Below, piece by piece: positions 24,790 to 32,984 of a stretch of 64,000 nt of DNA. Both the position numbers and the translations under genes were made by a program. This DNA is from Gemmatimonadota bacterium (lineage in GTDB: Bacteria > JAAXHH01). The notes under the pieces were generated by a model, which was not told the origin of the DNA, did no database searches, and was given only the letters and a program-made list of their open reading frames with translations. Location: positions 1 through 64,000 of the forward strand of contig JAPOZT010000037.1 of the NCBI GenBank assembly GCA_026705925.1, in the 5' to 3' direction. The first letter of the stretch is position 1. Each line of letters begins with the position of its first letter.

Positions 24790-26166
24790 GTGCATCCAGG
24801 TATTTCCAGCGTCATAGGCAACCTGCGCAGGGCGGGCCGGTTCATCGGCAGCGAGATCTGGCACATCAACACCCGGGGGCTGTCCAGGCTGCACGCGCTC
24901 CTCGTGCGTGTCGCCAAGACGATGATCTTCCTGTATCACCAGTTCTGGGAGGACCGCCTGCTGACCCGGGCCTCGGCCCTGACCTTCTCGAGCCTGCTGG
25001 CCCTGGTGCCGCTGCTCGCCATCGTATTCACCGTGTACCAGAGCCTCGGACTCTACCTGGACTTCGAACCTATCCTGAGAGAATGGTTGAGCCCCCTGGG
25101 CAGTGACGGCGACGTCGTGGCTACGCAGATCATGGATTTCCTGGCCAACGCCCAGACCGGCACGCTGGGATACATCGGATTGGTGGTGCTCCTCTTCGCC
25201 GTGCTGGGCATCCTGGCGAATATCGAGGAATCATACAACGACATCTGGCACGTGCGGCGCATGCGAAGCTGGAGACAGCGTCTGGTGAGCTACCTGGCGC
25301 TGCTGCTCATCGGACCGCTGATCATTACGGGCGTCGTGACTTTCATGGGATCGTCGAACAGTATTGCCTTACTGGCCAACTTCGAAAGGATTGCGGGCTT
25401 CTCGCCCCTGTCCGTCCTGCTGATCGGACTCTTTTTTTCCCTGATCATCTGGTCGGTACCCAATACCCGGGTTTCCATACGGGCCGCCCTGGTTGGAGGT
25501 GTGATTTCAGGATGCGGATGGATACTGCTAAACCGGTTATTCGCCCAGTTGATTACGGACACGACGCAGGCGGGGGCGCGGGAGATCCTGTTCGCCGGTT
25601 TCGCCGCCCTGCCGCTGTTTCTGATCTGGCTGTACCTGGGCTGGGTGATCCTGCTGCTCGGAGCGATCCTGGCCCATTCCATCCAGAACGTGGGCATCAT
25701 GGAGTGGAGACAGTCGGAGCGCGTTCACGGGACGGCGCTGCGAAGCTACATCAACGTCCTCGCCTTTCTCTACATCATCCGCAATTACGTGGAAGACAAC
25801 AAGCCGACCAGGCTGGACCGGCTTTCCGGACAGACCGGGGCACCGGAGAACGTACTGGACGGAATGCTCTCGGCCTACGTGGATTCAGGACTGCTTACGC
25901 GCAAATCGGGGTACCACATTACCTACACGCCTGCCGCTTCGCCGGAGGACCTGCCCCTGCGTTCCCTCCTGAACGTACTCTACCATCCGGGACCGCTCCC
26001 CGACCGCTTCCAGAGCGTGGATCCGCTGAACGCCCTGGCCCGGGACCTGCTGCAGTACTACCGGACGTCCTACCATTATCCCCTCGACCAGTCCCTGACG
26101 GACACGGTGCTCTCACTCACGCCGCCACGCAAGTCTACCGGCGAGAATGCCGACGGCGAGGCTTAG
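24790..26166 (+). CDS. YihY/BrkB-family inner-membrane protein
   Basis: A 458-residue membrane protein of the YihY/virulence factor BrkB family, once misnamed ribonuclease BN. The family segment FWEDRLLTRASALTFSSLLALVPLLA is followed by five further membrane helices, GGVISGCGWILLNRLFAQLI and LFLIWLYLGWVILLLGAILA. The C-terminal region from about 320 is a winged-helix-like cytosolic part (TRLDRLSGQTGAPENVLDGML). The start is GTG at 24790, with AAAGGGA upstream. The function of the family is not established; a transport role is commonly assumed. It is the last gene of the plus-strand block and faces the aminotransferase pair. Confidence 0.9.
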   Translation: MHPGISSVIGNLRRAGRFIGSEIWHINTRGLSRLHALLVRVAKTMIFLYHQFWEDRLLTRASALTFSSLLALVPLLAIVFTVYQSLGLYLDFEPILREWLSPLGSDGDVVATQIMDFLANAQTGTLGYIGLVVLLFAVLGILANIEESYNDIWHVRRMRSWRQRLVSYLALLLIGPLIITGVVTFMGSSNSIALLANFERIAGFSPLSVLLIGLFFSLIIWSVPNTRVSIRAALVGGVISGCGWILLNRLFAQLITDTTQAGAREILFAGFAALPLFLIWLYLGWVILLLGAILAHSIQNVGIMEWRQSERVHGTALRSYINVLAFLYIIRNYVEDNKPTRLDRLSGQTGAPENVLDGMLSAYVDSGLLTRKSGYHITYTPAASPEDLPLRSLLNVLYHPGPLPDRFQSVDPLNALARDLLQYYRTSYHYPLDQSLTDTVLSLTPPRKSTGENADGEA

Positions 26167-26176
26167 GTTACTGGAT

Positions 26177-26230
26177 CTCCCCGGGTATCTGCGTCTCCCC
26201 GGGTATCTGCGTCTTCCCGGGTATCCGGAT
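26177..26230. repeat. Three 18-nt tandem units at a convergent junction
   Basis: Units 26177-26194 and 26195-26212 are identical (CTCCCCGGGTATCTGCGT). Unit 26213-26230 is diverged. The array fills the gap between the BrkB-family stop and the facing aminotransferase stop. Confidence 0.9.
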
Positions 26231-26232
26231 CT

Positions 26233-27408
26233 TCAGTAGGAAACCGGGGCCTGCCGCAACCCCTCCAGGCTGCAGCCGTGCGGCAGGTCGTGACCCTTGA
26301 CCGTGCGGAAGAAATCCTCCATCCCGAGCAGGAAGGGTTCGATGTAGTCCCGCGAACCGGCCTTCCCCATGTGCCCTACACGCAGAGAATCGCGGGTGAA
26401 TTCGCCCATGGCCTGGGCTGCCAGGAACCCGTGGTTTCGGAGCAGGTAGGTGCGCAGTTCCGCGGCTTCGGACACGTCCGGATGGACCCGGAAGGTGGTC
26501 ACCGTACTGGACGCGGCGGCATCGGCCACGATGGGCGTGCACCCCACCGCGCGCAACCCGGCGCGGACCACGGACCGGGCCCACGCGTACCGGGCCCAGT
26601 GGCCTTCCAGCGTCTCCCGGTGCAGGATTCTCTTCAGGCTGGCGTGCAGGGAGACGATCAGGCTGCTGGCCTGCGTCGTGGGATAGGGATGCTCGCCCGA
26701 GGATTCGGATGCCCGCTTCCAGACGGCGAGGTCGTAGTACCAGCCCCGGTGTCCGCTGTCTTTGGCGCGAATGATGTCCCATGCCCGGTCGCTGACCGCC
26801 AGGATGCCCAGTCCGGGCGCGGTCTCCAGAGCCTTGTTGGAGGAGGTCACGGCCACGTCGATGCCCAATTCGTCCACCGGAATGTCATAGCCGCCCAGGG
26901 CCGACACGCCGTCCACGAAAAAGGGCAGTTCGAACTCGCGGGCCAGGCCGGCGTAGGCCTCCAGCGGATTCCGCACGCCCGTGCCGGTGTCGTTGGCGAC
27001 CACGACCAGTCCGGCGGCCTGGGGGTGACGTTTCAGGGCGATGCGCATTTTGTCCGGATCGCCGGGCTCGCCCCAGGGGTCGTCCACGGCGATGACCTCG
27101 CTACGGAAGGCCTTCAGGATTTCGACGAGGCGATTGGCGAAGGGTCCGTTGGTTACCACCGCCACCTGTTCACCGGGCTGGAAGAGACTGCTGAGCCCGG
27201 CGTCGAGCGCACCCGAACCGGGGGCCGTCATGATAATCACGTCGTTGCGGGTCTGGAACACGGTCCGGAGCATCGATACGGTTTCTTCGTAGATGGGACC
27301 GAAGTCTTCACCGTAGTGGGGCAGCACCTGTTGGCTGAGCGCCTCCAGGGTTTCCTCCCAGATATCGATGGGACCGGGCAGCAATAGTTTGGGTCGGGTC
27401 GTGGGCAT
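26233..27408 (-). CDS. Class V aminotransferase, alanine-glyoxylate type
   Basis: A 391-residue PLP enzyme. The opening KLLLPGPIDIWEETLEALSQ, PGSGALDAGLSSLFQPGEQ, FFVDGVSALGGYDIPVDELGIDVAVTSSNKALETAPGLG (with Lys of SSNKAL as the PLP lysine) and the final GHMG motif are those of the alanine/serine-glyoxylate aminotransferase and 2-aminoethylphosphonate transaminase branch. The ATG begins 2 bp after the stop of the upstream class V enzyme, so the two are co-expressed. With a GlcF-like subunit elsewhere in the window, glyoxylate metabolism is a possible theme, but the substrates are not known. Confidence 0.9.
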   Translation of the reverse strand: MPTTRPKLLLPGPIDIWEETLEALSQQVLPHYGEDFGPIYEETVSMLRTVFQTRNDVIIMTAPGSGALDAGLSSLFQPGEQVAVVTNGPFANRLVEILKAFRSEVIAVDDPWGEPGDPDKMRIALKRHPQAAGLVVVANDTGTGVRNPLEAYAGLAREFELPFFVDGVSALGGYDIPVDELGIDVAVTSSNKALETAPGLGILAVSDRAWDIIRAKDSGHRGWYYDLAVWKRASESSGEHPYPTTQASSLIVSLHASLKRILHRETLEGHWARYAWARSVVRAGLRAVGCTPIVADAAASSTVTTFRVHPDVSEAAELRTYLLRNHGFLAAQAMGEFTRDSLRVGHMGKAGSRDYIEPFLLGMEDFFRTVKGHDLPHGCSLEGLRQAPVSY

Positions 27409-27410
27409 GC

Positions 27411-28622
27411 TCAATCCAGTTTCACGTCGGGGTATTTCGCGATGATTTCGTTGATCGCGCCGATGAACCGGTCTATGTCCTCGTAGGAATCGTAGAAATG
27501 GGTGGACACCCTGAATAACGACTGGCCATCCACCCCGAGGGCGGTGACCTCGATCTTGTAGTCGCTCCAGAGATACTGGCATACCTTCGACAGGTCGATG
27601 CCTTCGATCGAAAAACCTGAAATGAACCCGGACATGGTCTCGTCCATCGGGATCGTGAGGCGGGCTCCCCGAATCCGCTCGACCGCCTGGGCCTTCAGGT
27701 ACCGCGCCAGACCGAGGCAATAGGGCCGGATCCTGCTTTCCCAGCCGATTTCCTCCTGGTAGTCGATGGCGTCTCCCAGGCCGGCATGGTGGGTCAGGTC
27801 CCGGGTCCCGTTTACGTCGTAGCGGCTGGCCGAGTCGGTTTCGCGCATGTTGTGGCCGATAATCACGGGCCGGATCCGGTTCTGATACTTTTCGTCCATG
27901 TAGAGGAACCCCACACCCTTCGGCGCCAGCAGCCACTTGTGGCAACTGCTGGCGTAGAAGTCGCATCCGACTTCGGACAGGTCCAGGGGAACCATCCCCA
28001 CGGCATGGGCGCCGTCCACCATGGCCACGGCCCCGTGGGCGTGGGCCAGTCGGGTCAGTTCCGTGATGGGAGCCACCAGTCCGGTCGTGAAATACACGTG
28101 ACTGAAGATCACGACGCTGGTATTCTCCGTGATGCCCGCCGCGTAGGCGTCCACGATGTCCTGCGGCGATGACGGCGGAATGGGCAGCGAAACATAGTTC
28201 AGGTTCAGTCCGTCCCGCTCGGCCAGCCACGTCCACAGTGCGCGGACGGCGGGGTATTCCTGGTCGCTGAGCAGCACGTCGCTGCCTCGCTCCCAGATCA
28301 GGCCCTGGCCGGGTATGTTCATGCCCATCGTCGTGTTCAGCACGAGGGCGATCCGGTCCGGGGACGTCCCCACGAATCGGGCCAGCTTCTCCCTGGATGC
28401 CTCCACCAGGGGCCTGAGCAGGTCCCCGTGCCGTCGGTTGAGTGGATCCGCCTCGAATTCCCGCATCAGGTCGATGATGCGTTCGATGACCGGCCTGGCG
28501 GAGGGGCCAACCGTCCCGCCCTGCAGGTAGGTCACGTCGTCCATCAGGTAGAACTGTTTCCGGATCTCCGACCAGTAGGCCGCTTCTTCGGCAGTGATAG
28601 GATGCCTGGATTGGGTGGTCAT
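27411..28622 (-). CDS. Class V aminotransferase, isopenicillin-N-epimerase-like
   Basis: A 403-residue PLP-fold type I enzyme. Segments YLQGGTVGPSARPVIERI, LVLNTTMGMNIPGQGLIW, SHVYFTTGLVAPI, VDGAHAVGMVPLDLSEVGCDFYASSCHKWLLAPKGVGFL (Lys of CHKW as PLP lysine) and GTRDLTHH place it in the CefD/SufS-like branch used as epimerases, lyases or desulfurases in many poorly studied pathways. The ATG at 28622 is chosen by AGGA 7 nt upstream and by a strong promoter 59 nt further up, which excludes an upstream in-frame start. It leads a two-gene operon with the alanine-glyoxylate-type enzyme. Confidence 0.9.
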   Translation of the reverse strand: MTTQSRHPITAEEAAYWSEIRKQFYLMDDVTYLQGGTVGPSARPVIERIIDLMREFEADPLNRRHGDLLRPLVEASREKLARFVGTSPDRIALVLNTTMGMNIPGQGLIWERGSDVLLSDQEYPAVRALWTWLAERDGLNLNYVSLPIPPSSPQDIVDAYAAGITENTSVVIFSHVYFTTGLVAPITELTRLAHAHGAVAMVDGAHAVGMVPLDLSEVGCDFYASSCHKWLLAPKGVGFLYMDEKYQNRIRPVIIGHNMRETDSASRYDVNGTRDLTHHAGLGDAIDYQEEIGWESRIRPYCLGLARYLKAQAVERIRGARLTIPMDETMSGFISGFSIEGIDLSKVCQYLWSDYKIEVTALGVDGQSLFRVSTHFYDSYEDIDRFIGAINEIIAKYPDVKLD

Positions 28623-28680
28623 GGGTAGTCCTGGATAGCGTGAATGGACGGGTTGCCGGCCGATACAAGACAACCCGTCT

Positions 28681-28709
28681 ATTCTAAAGTCGCCCCCCTG
28701 TGGTGTCAA
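28681..28709 (-). promoter_or_regulatory. Promoter of the class V aminotransferase pair
   Basis: TTGACA (28704-28709) and TAGAAT (28681-28686) are 17 bp apart on the minus strand, five of six matches in the -10. The leader is about 50 nt. It is one of the best promoter matches in the window. Confidence 0.78.
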
Positions 28710-28742
28710 GACGATACGACCCGTTTCACCGGCAGAAAAGCC

Positions 28743-28770
28743 TTGTCAATGCGGGGTTACCGCCTAACTT
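28743..28770 (+). promoter_or_regulatory. Weak candidate promoter for the HpcH/HpaI aldolase
   Basis: TTGTCA (28743-28748) and TAACTT (28765-28770) are 16 bp apart on the plus strand. The -10 box matches poorly. The position, 83 bp before the aldolase start, is reasonable. Confidence 0.33.
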
Positions 28771-28852
28771 GTCCAGGTTGGTTGTCCACCGTGAGAACCG
28801 ACATGACGAGTTGTGCAAGGAAGTGCGCTACTGACCGGGATTAAAAAGGAGA

Positions 28853-29620
28853 ATGCGGCCGATGCGAGGAAACAGGGTGCTGGAAAAACTGCGGGCCTGC
28901 GAAGTCGCCCACGTGGTCGGCGGCCACAGCCACACGGCGAATTCCATCGATTTCATGGGGCAGTTCGGATTCGACGGCTACTGGATCGAGGGAGAACACG
29001 GGGACATCACCTTCGACCGGATCGGAGACGTATCCCGGGCATGCGACCTGTGGAACATGGCGTCGGTGATGCGGGTGCACGCCAACGAAACCGGGTTGAT
29101 CGGCCGCACGCTGGACTGCGGCGTCAGCGGGTTGGTCGTCCCCCACGTGAGCAGCGCCGAGGCGGCGGAACGCGTCGTGCGCGCCAGCCGGTTCGCGCCG
29201 GCGGGTATGCGGGGCATGTACTTCAACCGGCGGGGTTACGGCACCGAGAACAGCGAATTCATCGCGCAGGTAAACGATGAGATCCTGGTCATCGTCCTCA
29301 TCGAAGAAATCGAGGCCGTGGAGAATCTGGACGAGATCCTCGCCGTGGACCACATCGACGTGTTCTTCGTCGCCCCGGGCGATCTGGCCCAGACCATGGG
29401 CTATCCGGGAGAGATGTACCGCCCCGAGGTGAAGAAGGTGGTATCCGATACCCTGGCGCGGATTGTCGCAGCCGGCCGGAACGCCGGGTCGCTTGTTGGA
29501 GACGAAACCTTCGAAGCACACGCCGAGATCGGTGTCAAGTTCTTCTTCACCGTGTATGACCACTGGCTTCGGGCCGGCGCCAAAGCATACTGGGACAGGG
29601 TCGCGACGATGAGGAAATAG
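28853..29620 (+). CDS. HpcH/HpaI-family aldolase
   Basis: A 255-residue class II, divalent-metal aldolase of the HpcH/HpaI/citrate-lyase-beta family, cleaving 2-keto-4-hydroxy acids to pyruvate and an aldehyde. FDGYWIEGEHGDITFD is the conserved barrel strand with the EHG motif. CGVSGLVVPHVSSAEAAERVVRASRFAPAGMRGM is the glycine-rich phosphate/substrate segment, and VDVFFVAPGDLAQTMG is the equivalent of the IGPxDLS motif. AAGGAG precedes two possible starts, ATG 28853 (very close) and ATG 28862 (11 nt away). It is read divergently from the aminotransferase pair. The true substrate could be a sugar acid such as 2-keto-3-deoxy-rhamnonate. Confidence 0.88.
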   Translation: MRPMRGNRVLEKLRACEVAHVVGGHSHTANSIDFMGQFGFDGYWIEGEHGDITFDRIGDVSRACDLWNMASVMRVHANETGLIGRTLDCGVSGLVVPHVSSAEAAERVVRASRFAPAGMRGMYFNRRGYGTENSEFIAQVNDEILVIVLIEEIEAVENLDEILAVDHIDVFFVAPGDLAQTMGYPGEMYRPEVKKVVSDTLARIVAAGRNAGSLVGDETFEAHAEIGVKFFFTVYDHWLRAGAKAYWDRVATMRK

Positions 29621-29647
29621 TCAAGCCGCGCTGTCACCTGCTGCCGC

Positions 29648-29704
29648 CCGACCGGCCGTCACCCGACCCTGGCACCCGAACGGCCGTCACCCGACCTGCT
29701 TCAC
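29648..29704. repeat. Two 28/29-nt tandem units over a stop codon
   Basis: Units 29648-29675 and 29676-29704 share CCGANCGGCCGTCACCCGAC and continue into a third partial copy. The second unit contains the stop codon (29701-29703) of the facing ornithine cyclodeaminase-family gene. Confidence 0.82.
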
Positions 29705-30648
29705 CCGATCCGCTGTCCCAGGCCTTCGGCTTTCGCCCGCTCATAGATGACCGCGGCCACGGCCACGTCCTCCACGGCCAGGCCCTGGGATTCGAAGAGC
29801 GTAATGTCGGCGGGTTCTATACGCCCGGGCACGTGGCCGGCGACCACGTCGGCCAGTTCGTGTACGCGGTCCCAGTGGAGGATCCCCTTCTCCACCGGCT
29901 CGAGCAGGTCTCCGCACTCCACCTTCGCCTGCTCCCTGGAATCGACGGCCACCACCCTTGCCCGGCTGACCGTCTCCCCGTCGATCTCGCTGCGAACGAG
30001 CGCATTGGAACCGGCGGCGTTCACGTGGGTGCCAGGCGCAAGCCACACGCCTTTCAGCACCGGCTGCGCCGAACTGGTGATCGTAATGACCACATCCGCA
30101 TCCTCCACGCAGGCACGGGCCGAATCGACCGGCTGTACTCGCACCCCGAGGGCTTCGCTCATCTCGCGGCAATAAGTCTCCCGTCGCGCCCGGTCCCTCC
30201 CGAAGGCCTTTACGGAAGTTACTTCGCGTACGCCGCAGACCGCCGCGAGCTGGCTTCGGGCCTGCCACCCCGTACCGACGACGCCCACACAGGACGCGTC
30301 TTCCCGGGCCATGTACTTCGTCGCCACGCCGCTCGCCGCGCCCGTTCGCATCTGCCCGAGACGGTCGGCCTCGATCGCGGCCAGCAGTTCGCCCGTGTCC
30401 GCCTGGAAGAGCAACACGACGAACTGCGCGCCGTGTCGCGTGGTCGTATAGGCCTTCAGCCCGATGAGGTTCAACGCTGGTACTCCCCCGGACATGACGT
30501 GGAGCGTATGGCCCGGCAGCCGGACCCGGGAGCGGGGGATGTTTACCGCCTTACCCATTCCGAGCCCGACGAAGGCCTGTTCGACCGCGCGCAGCGCGTC
30601 GTCCATGGACAGTAAGCAGCCAACCTGGTCCTCATTGATAAACAGCAT
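29701..30648 (-). CDS. Ornithine cyclodeaminase/mu-crystallin-family protein
   Basis: A 315-residue NAD(P)-dependent protein. It starts MLFINEDQVGCLLSMDDALRAVEQAF. GLKAYTTTRHGAQFVVLLFQADTGELLAAIEADRLGQMRTGAASGVATKYMAR is the family core with substrate Arg/Lys residues. GVVGTGWQARSQL is the dinucleotide-binding loop. Members include ornithine cyclodeaminase, alanine dehydrogenase, ketimine reductase (mu-crystallin) and pyrroline-2-carboxylate reductase, and sequence alone does not decide. The ATG at 30648 is preferred because a promoter at 30722-30751 lies upstream. Divergent from an MFS carrier gene. Confidence 0.9.
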   Translation of the reverse strand: MLFINEDQVGCLLSMDDALRAVEQAFVGLGMGKAVNIPRSRVRLPGHTLHVMSGGVPALNLIGLKAYTTTRHGAQFVVLLFQADTGELLAAIEADRLGQMRTGAASGVATKYMAREDASCVGVVGTGWQARSQLAAVCGVREVTSVKAFGRDRARRETYCREMSEALGVRVQPVDSARACVEDADVVITITSSAQPVLKGVWLAPGTHVNAAGSNALVRSEIDGETVSRARVVAVDSREQAKVECGDLLEPVEKGILHWDRVHELADVVAGHVPGRIEPADITLFESQGLAVEDVAVAAVIYERAKAEGLGQRIG

Positions 30649-30721
30649 TTCATTCGCTCCGTTCGGATGAGTGCGAGCCGATGCCCGGAAGCCAGCGCCT
30701 GATAGCCTGCGCCCGGACGCC

Positions 30722-30751
30722 ATGATATCCGGTTCATCGACGAGGTGTCAA
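30722..30751 (-). promoter_or_regulatory. Promoter of the ornithine cyclodeaminase-family gene
   Basis: TTGACA (30746-30751), 18 bp, TATCAT (30722-30727, five of six matches). The leader is about 65-70 nt. Confidence 0.68.
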
Positions 30752-30770
30752 GACCAATGTCCCGTGCAAC

Positions 30771-30798
30771 TTGACAGTCCCTGCCCGCATGGTATCTT
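30771..30798 (+). promoter_or_regulatory. Promoter of the MFS gene
   Basis: TTGACA (30771-30776), 16 bp, TATCTT (30793-30798). The MFS ATG at 30809 begins only 10 nt after the -10 box, so the message would be nearly leaderless if both calls hold. The -35 box is followed by GTCC, as at 21079 and 34878. Confidence 0.55.
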
Positions 30799-30808
30799 CA
30801 GTTTTGTC

Positions 30809-32044
30809 ATGCCGCTGACTCTCCAAGCCGTCCGAGACCGGTTTCCCGCACTCCAATACCGCGATTTCCGACTGTTGTGGTCCGGCCAGGTCATTTCCCT
30901 CACCGGATCCCGCATGCAGCAGACCGCCGTGCTGTGGCACATGTATCAGTTGACCGAATCCGCGTATGCCCTTGGTGCGATGGCGGTTATTAGACTCATA
31001 CCCATCCTGGTCCTTTCCCCGCTGGCCGGGGTCATCGCAGACACCCACGACCGCCGGCGCGTGCTGCTCATCGCCCAGTGCGGCCTCGCCCTGATCAGTA
31101 CTACGCTGGCATGGATTACGTGGTCGAGGCAGGATTCCGCTACGGCACTTTACGTGATTACCGCCATCAGCGCGGGGATCGGTTGCTTCAGCAGTCCGGC
31201 CAAGAACGCCATGGTACCCAACCTCGTGGCCCGGCGGCATCTCGCCAACGCCATGAGCATCAATATCACCGCGTCCCACGTGGCCTCGGTGACCGGACCA
31301 GGCGTGGCCGGCCTGATCCTGGCTACGGGCTCCATCGCGACCGTCTACTGGATCAACACTGTTTCCTTCGCCTTCATGATCGTGCCGATCCTGATGATGC
31401 GCACTGTACACAGAAGCATCGGGAGCGTGACGCGGGTCAGCTTCGCCGCGGCCCTCGACGGACTCCGGTTCATCAAGCGTTCGCCCATCATCCGCTCGGC
31501 GATGGTGCTGGATTTCACCGCCACCTTCTTCGCTTCCGCCACCTCGCTGCTGCCCATCTTCGCCACGGAAGTGCTGGGCGTGGGGGAACGGGGATACGGC
31601 CTGCTCTCGGCGGCCCCGGCGATCGGCGCCGTGCTGACCGGCGCGCTCATGTCCACCTTCCCCGTGATCTCCGGCCAGGGCCGGTTGCTGTTTAAGGCGG
31701 TGGGCTGCTACGCGCTGGCCACGGTGGTCTTCGGCATTTCATCCAGCTTCTGGCTCACCTTCGCGGCGCTACTGCTGACCGGCGCCTTCGACACGATAAG
31801 CATGGTGCTGCGCCATACCATCATGCAGCTTTCGACCCCGGACGAACTGCGCGGCCGCATGACCTCGGTGAATATGATGTTCGTCATGGGAGGACCCCGG
31901 CTCGGTGAGGCCGAAGCCGGACTGGTGGCGGGACTCGCCGGCGCGCCGTTCTCCGTCGTCACGGGTGGGATCGGCTGTCTTGCGGCCGTCGCCGTCATCG
32001 CCTGGAGGTCGCCCGCGCTGAGAAGGTACGACGGCCAGCGATAG
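30809..32044 (+). CDS. MFS transporter (EntS/MFS_3-like)
   Basis: A 411-residue carrier with about twelve membrane helices. The start (PALQYRDFRLLWSGQVISLTGSRMQQTAVLWHMYQLT) and SPLAGVIADTHDRRRVLL (the D-R/K-R motif of the MFS loop between helices 2 and 3) are typical of the MFS_3 branch that includes enterobactin exporter EntS. SPAKNAMVPNLVARRHLANAMSIN is the conserved segment after helix 4. The direction is probably export. No siderophore genes are nearby. The amidohydrolase gene follows 22 bp later and is likely co-transcribed. Confidence 0.88.
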   Translation: MPLTLQAVRDRFPALQYRDFRLLWSGQVISLTGSRMQQTAVLWHMYQLTESAYALGAMAVIRLIPILVLSPLAGVIADTHDRRRVLLIAQCGLALISTTLAWITWSRQDSATALYVITAISAGIGCFSSPAKNAMVPNLVARRHLANAMSINITASHVASVTGPGVAGLILATGSIATVYWINTVSFAFMIVPILMMRTVHRSIGSVTRVSFAAALDGLRFIKRSPIIRSAMVLDFTATFFASATSLLPIFATEVLGVGERGYGLLSAAPAIGAVLTGALMSTFPVISGQGRLLFKAVGCYALATVVFGISSSFWLTFAALLLTGAFDTISMVLRHTIMQLSTPDELRGRMTSVNMMFVMGGPRLGEAEAGLVAGLAGAPFSVVTGGIGCLAAVAVIAWRSPALRRYDGQR

Positions 32045-32066
32045 CCCGGAACCAGGAGGAAGTTTC

Positions 32067-32918
32067 ATGATCTACGATGTGCATTCCCATGCCTGGAGGT
32101 ATCCCGATCACTTCAACGATACTTTCCGGGCGCAGGCCATCCGTATGCGGGGTTACGAACTGGACCTGACGCCGTCGTACGAAAGCTATCTGGCCTCGGC
32201 CCGGAACGCCGGAGCACCCGTGAAGACCGTGGTCTTCGGTGGAAAGGCGCGGCTGTCGGGACTGTGGACACCCGATAGCTACATGGCGGCGTACTGCGCG
32301 GTCTGCCCCGAACAGACGATTCCCTTCATGTCGCTTGACCCCACCCAGGACGGATGGAGAGAGGAAATGATCGAAGGCCGGGAGCACCTGGACATGCGGG
32401 GCATCAAGCTGCTCCCCATGTACGCCGGGTTCTATCCCCAGGACCCCGAACTCGACGACCTGTGGCGCTATGCTTCTCGGTACGAACTGCCCGTCCTGCT
32501 GCACACCGGTACCACGTTCGTGGACCAGGCGCCGCTGGACTGCACCCTGCCCCGCCACCTCGACGCCGTCGCCATCAAGTATCCCGACTGCAGGATCATC
32601 ATGGCCCATCTCGGCCATCCCTACGAAGGGGAAACCGTGGCGGTCATCCGCAAGCATCCCAACGTATACGCCGACATATCCGCGCTGCACTATCGTCCCT
32701 TCCAGTTCTATCACAGTCTCATGCTCGTACAGGAATACGGGGTATGGAACAAGCTCCTCTTCGGCACCGATTACCCGGTCACGACGGTGGACGACACGCT
32801 CCGCGACCTGCGAGGCCTGAACGCCATGCTCGAGGGCACGAGACTGCCCCGACTGGACGAAACGGAAATGGAAGGGATGATTCACCGCGACGCGGGGGAA
32901 ATACTGGGGATAGGCTGA
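32067..32918 (+). CDS. Amidohydrolase-family (amidohydro_2) metal-dependent hydrolase
   Basis: A 283-residue TIM-barrel hydrolase. DVHSHAW is the metal-binding HxH strand. GIKLLPMYAGF, LPVLLHTGTT, IIMAHLGHPYEGE and LLFGTDYPVTT supply the remaining conserved barrel ends, including the final Asp. This is the amidohydrolase_2 branch, which contains decarboxylases (ACMSD, gamma-resorcylate) and lactonases of sugar-acid pathways. AGGAGGAAG precedes the ATG. Which reaction it carries out is open; lactone or carboxylic-acid cleavage would fit the neighbouring catabolic genes. Confidence 0.88.
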   Translation: MIYDVHSHAWRYPDHFNDTFRAQAIRMRGYELDLTPSYESYLASARNAGAPVKTVVFGGKARLSGLWTPDSYMAAYCAVCPEQTIPFMSLDPTQDGWREEMIEGREHLDMRGIKLLPMYAGFYPQDPELDDLWRYASRYELPVLLHTGTTFVDQAPLDCTLPRHLDAVAIKYPDCRIIMAHLGHPYEGETVAVIRKHPNVYADISALHYRPFQFYHSLMLVQEYGVWNKLLFGTDYPVTTVDDTLRDLRGLNAMLEGTRLPRLDETEMEGMIHRDAGEILGIG

Positions 32919-32984
32919 CCCCGCCGGACCGGCCGGTAACTGGTCGTGCCCAGGTCGGGCCGGCCGTCTCGCGGTACGCGCAGA

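Noticed and set aside
28743..28748. Second minus-strand promoter using TTGACA at 28742-28747 for the aminotransferase pair
   Set aside because: No acceptable -10 box lies at 16-18 bp, whereas the promoter at 28681-28709 is complete.
32919..32984. Palindromic GGCCGG-rich spacer as a terminator
   Set aside because: Short self-complementary blocks (ACCGGCCGGT, CGGCCGG) are expected in GC-rich DNA, and no T-run follows.
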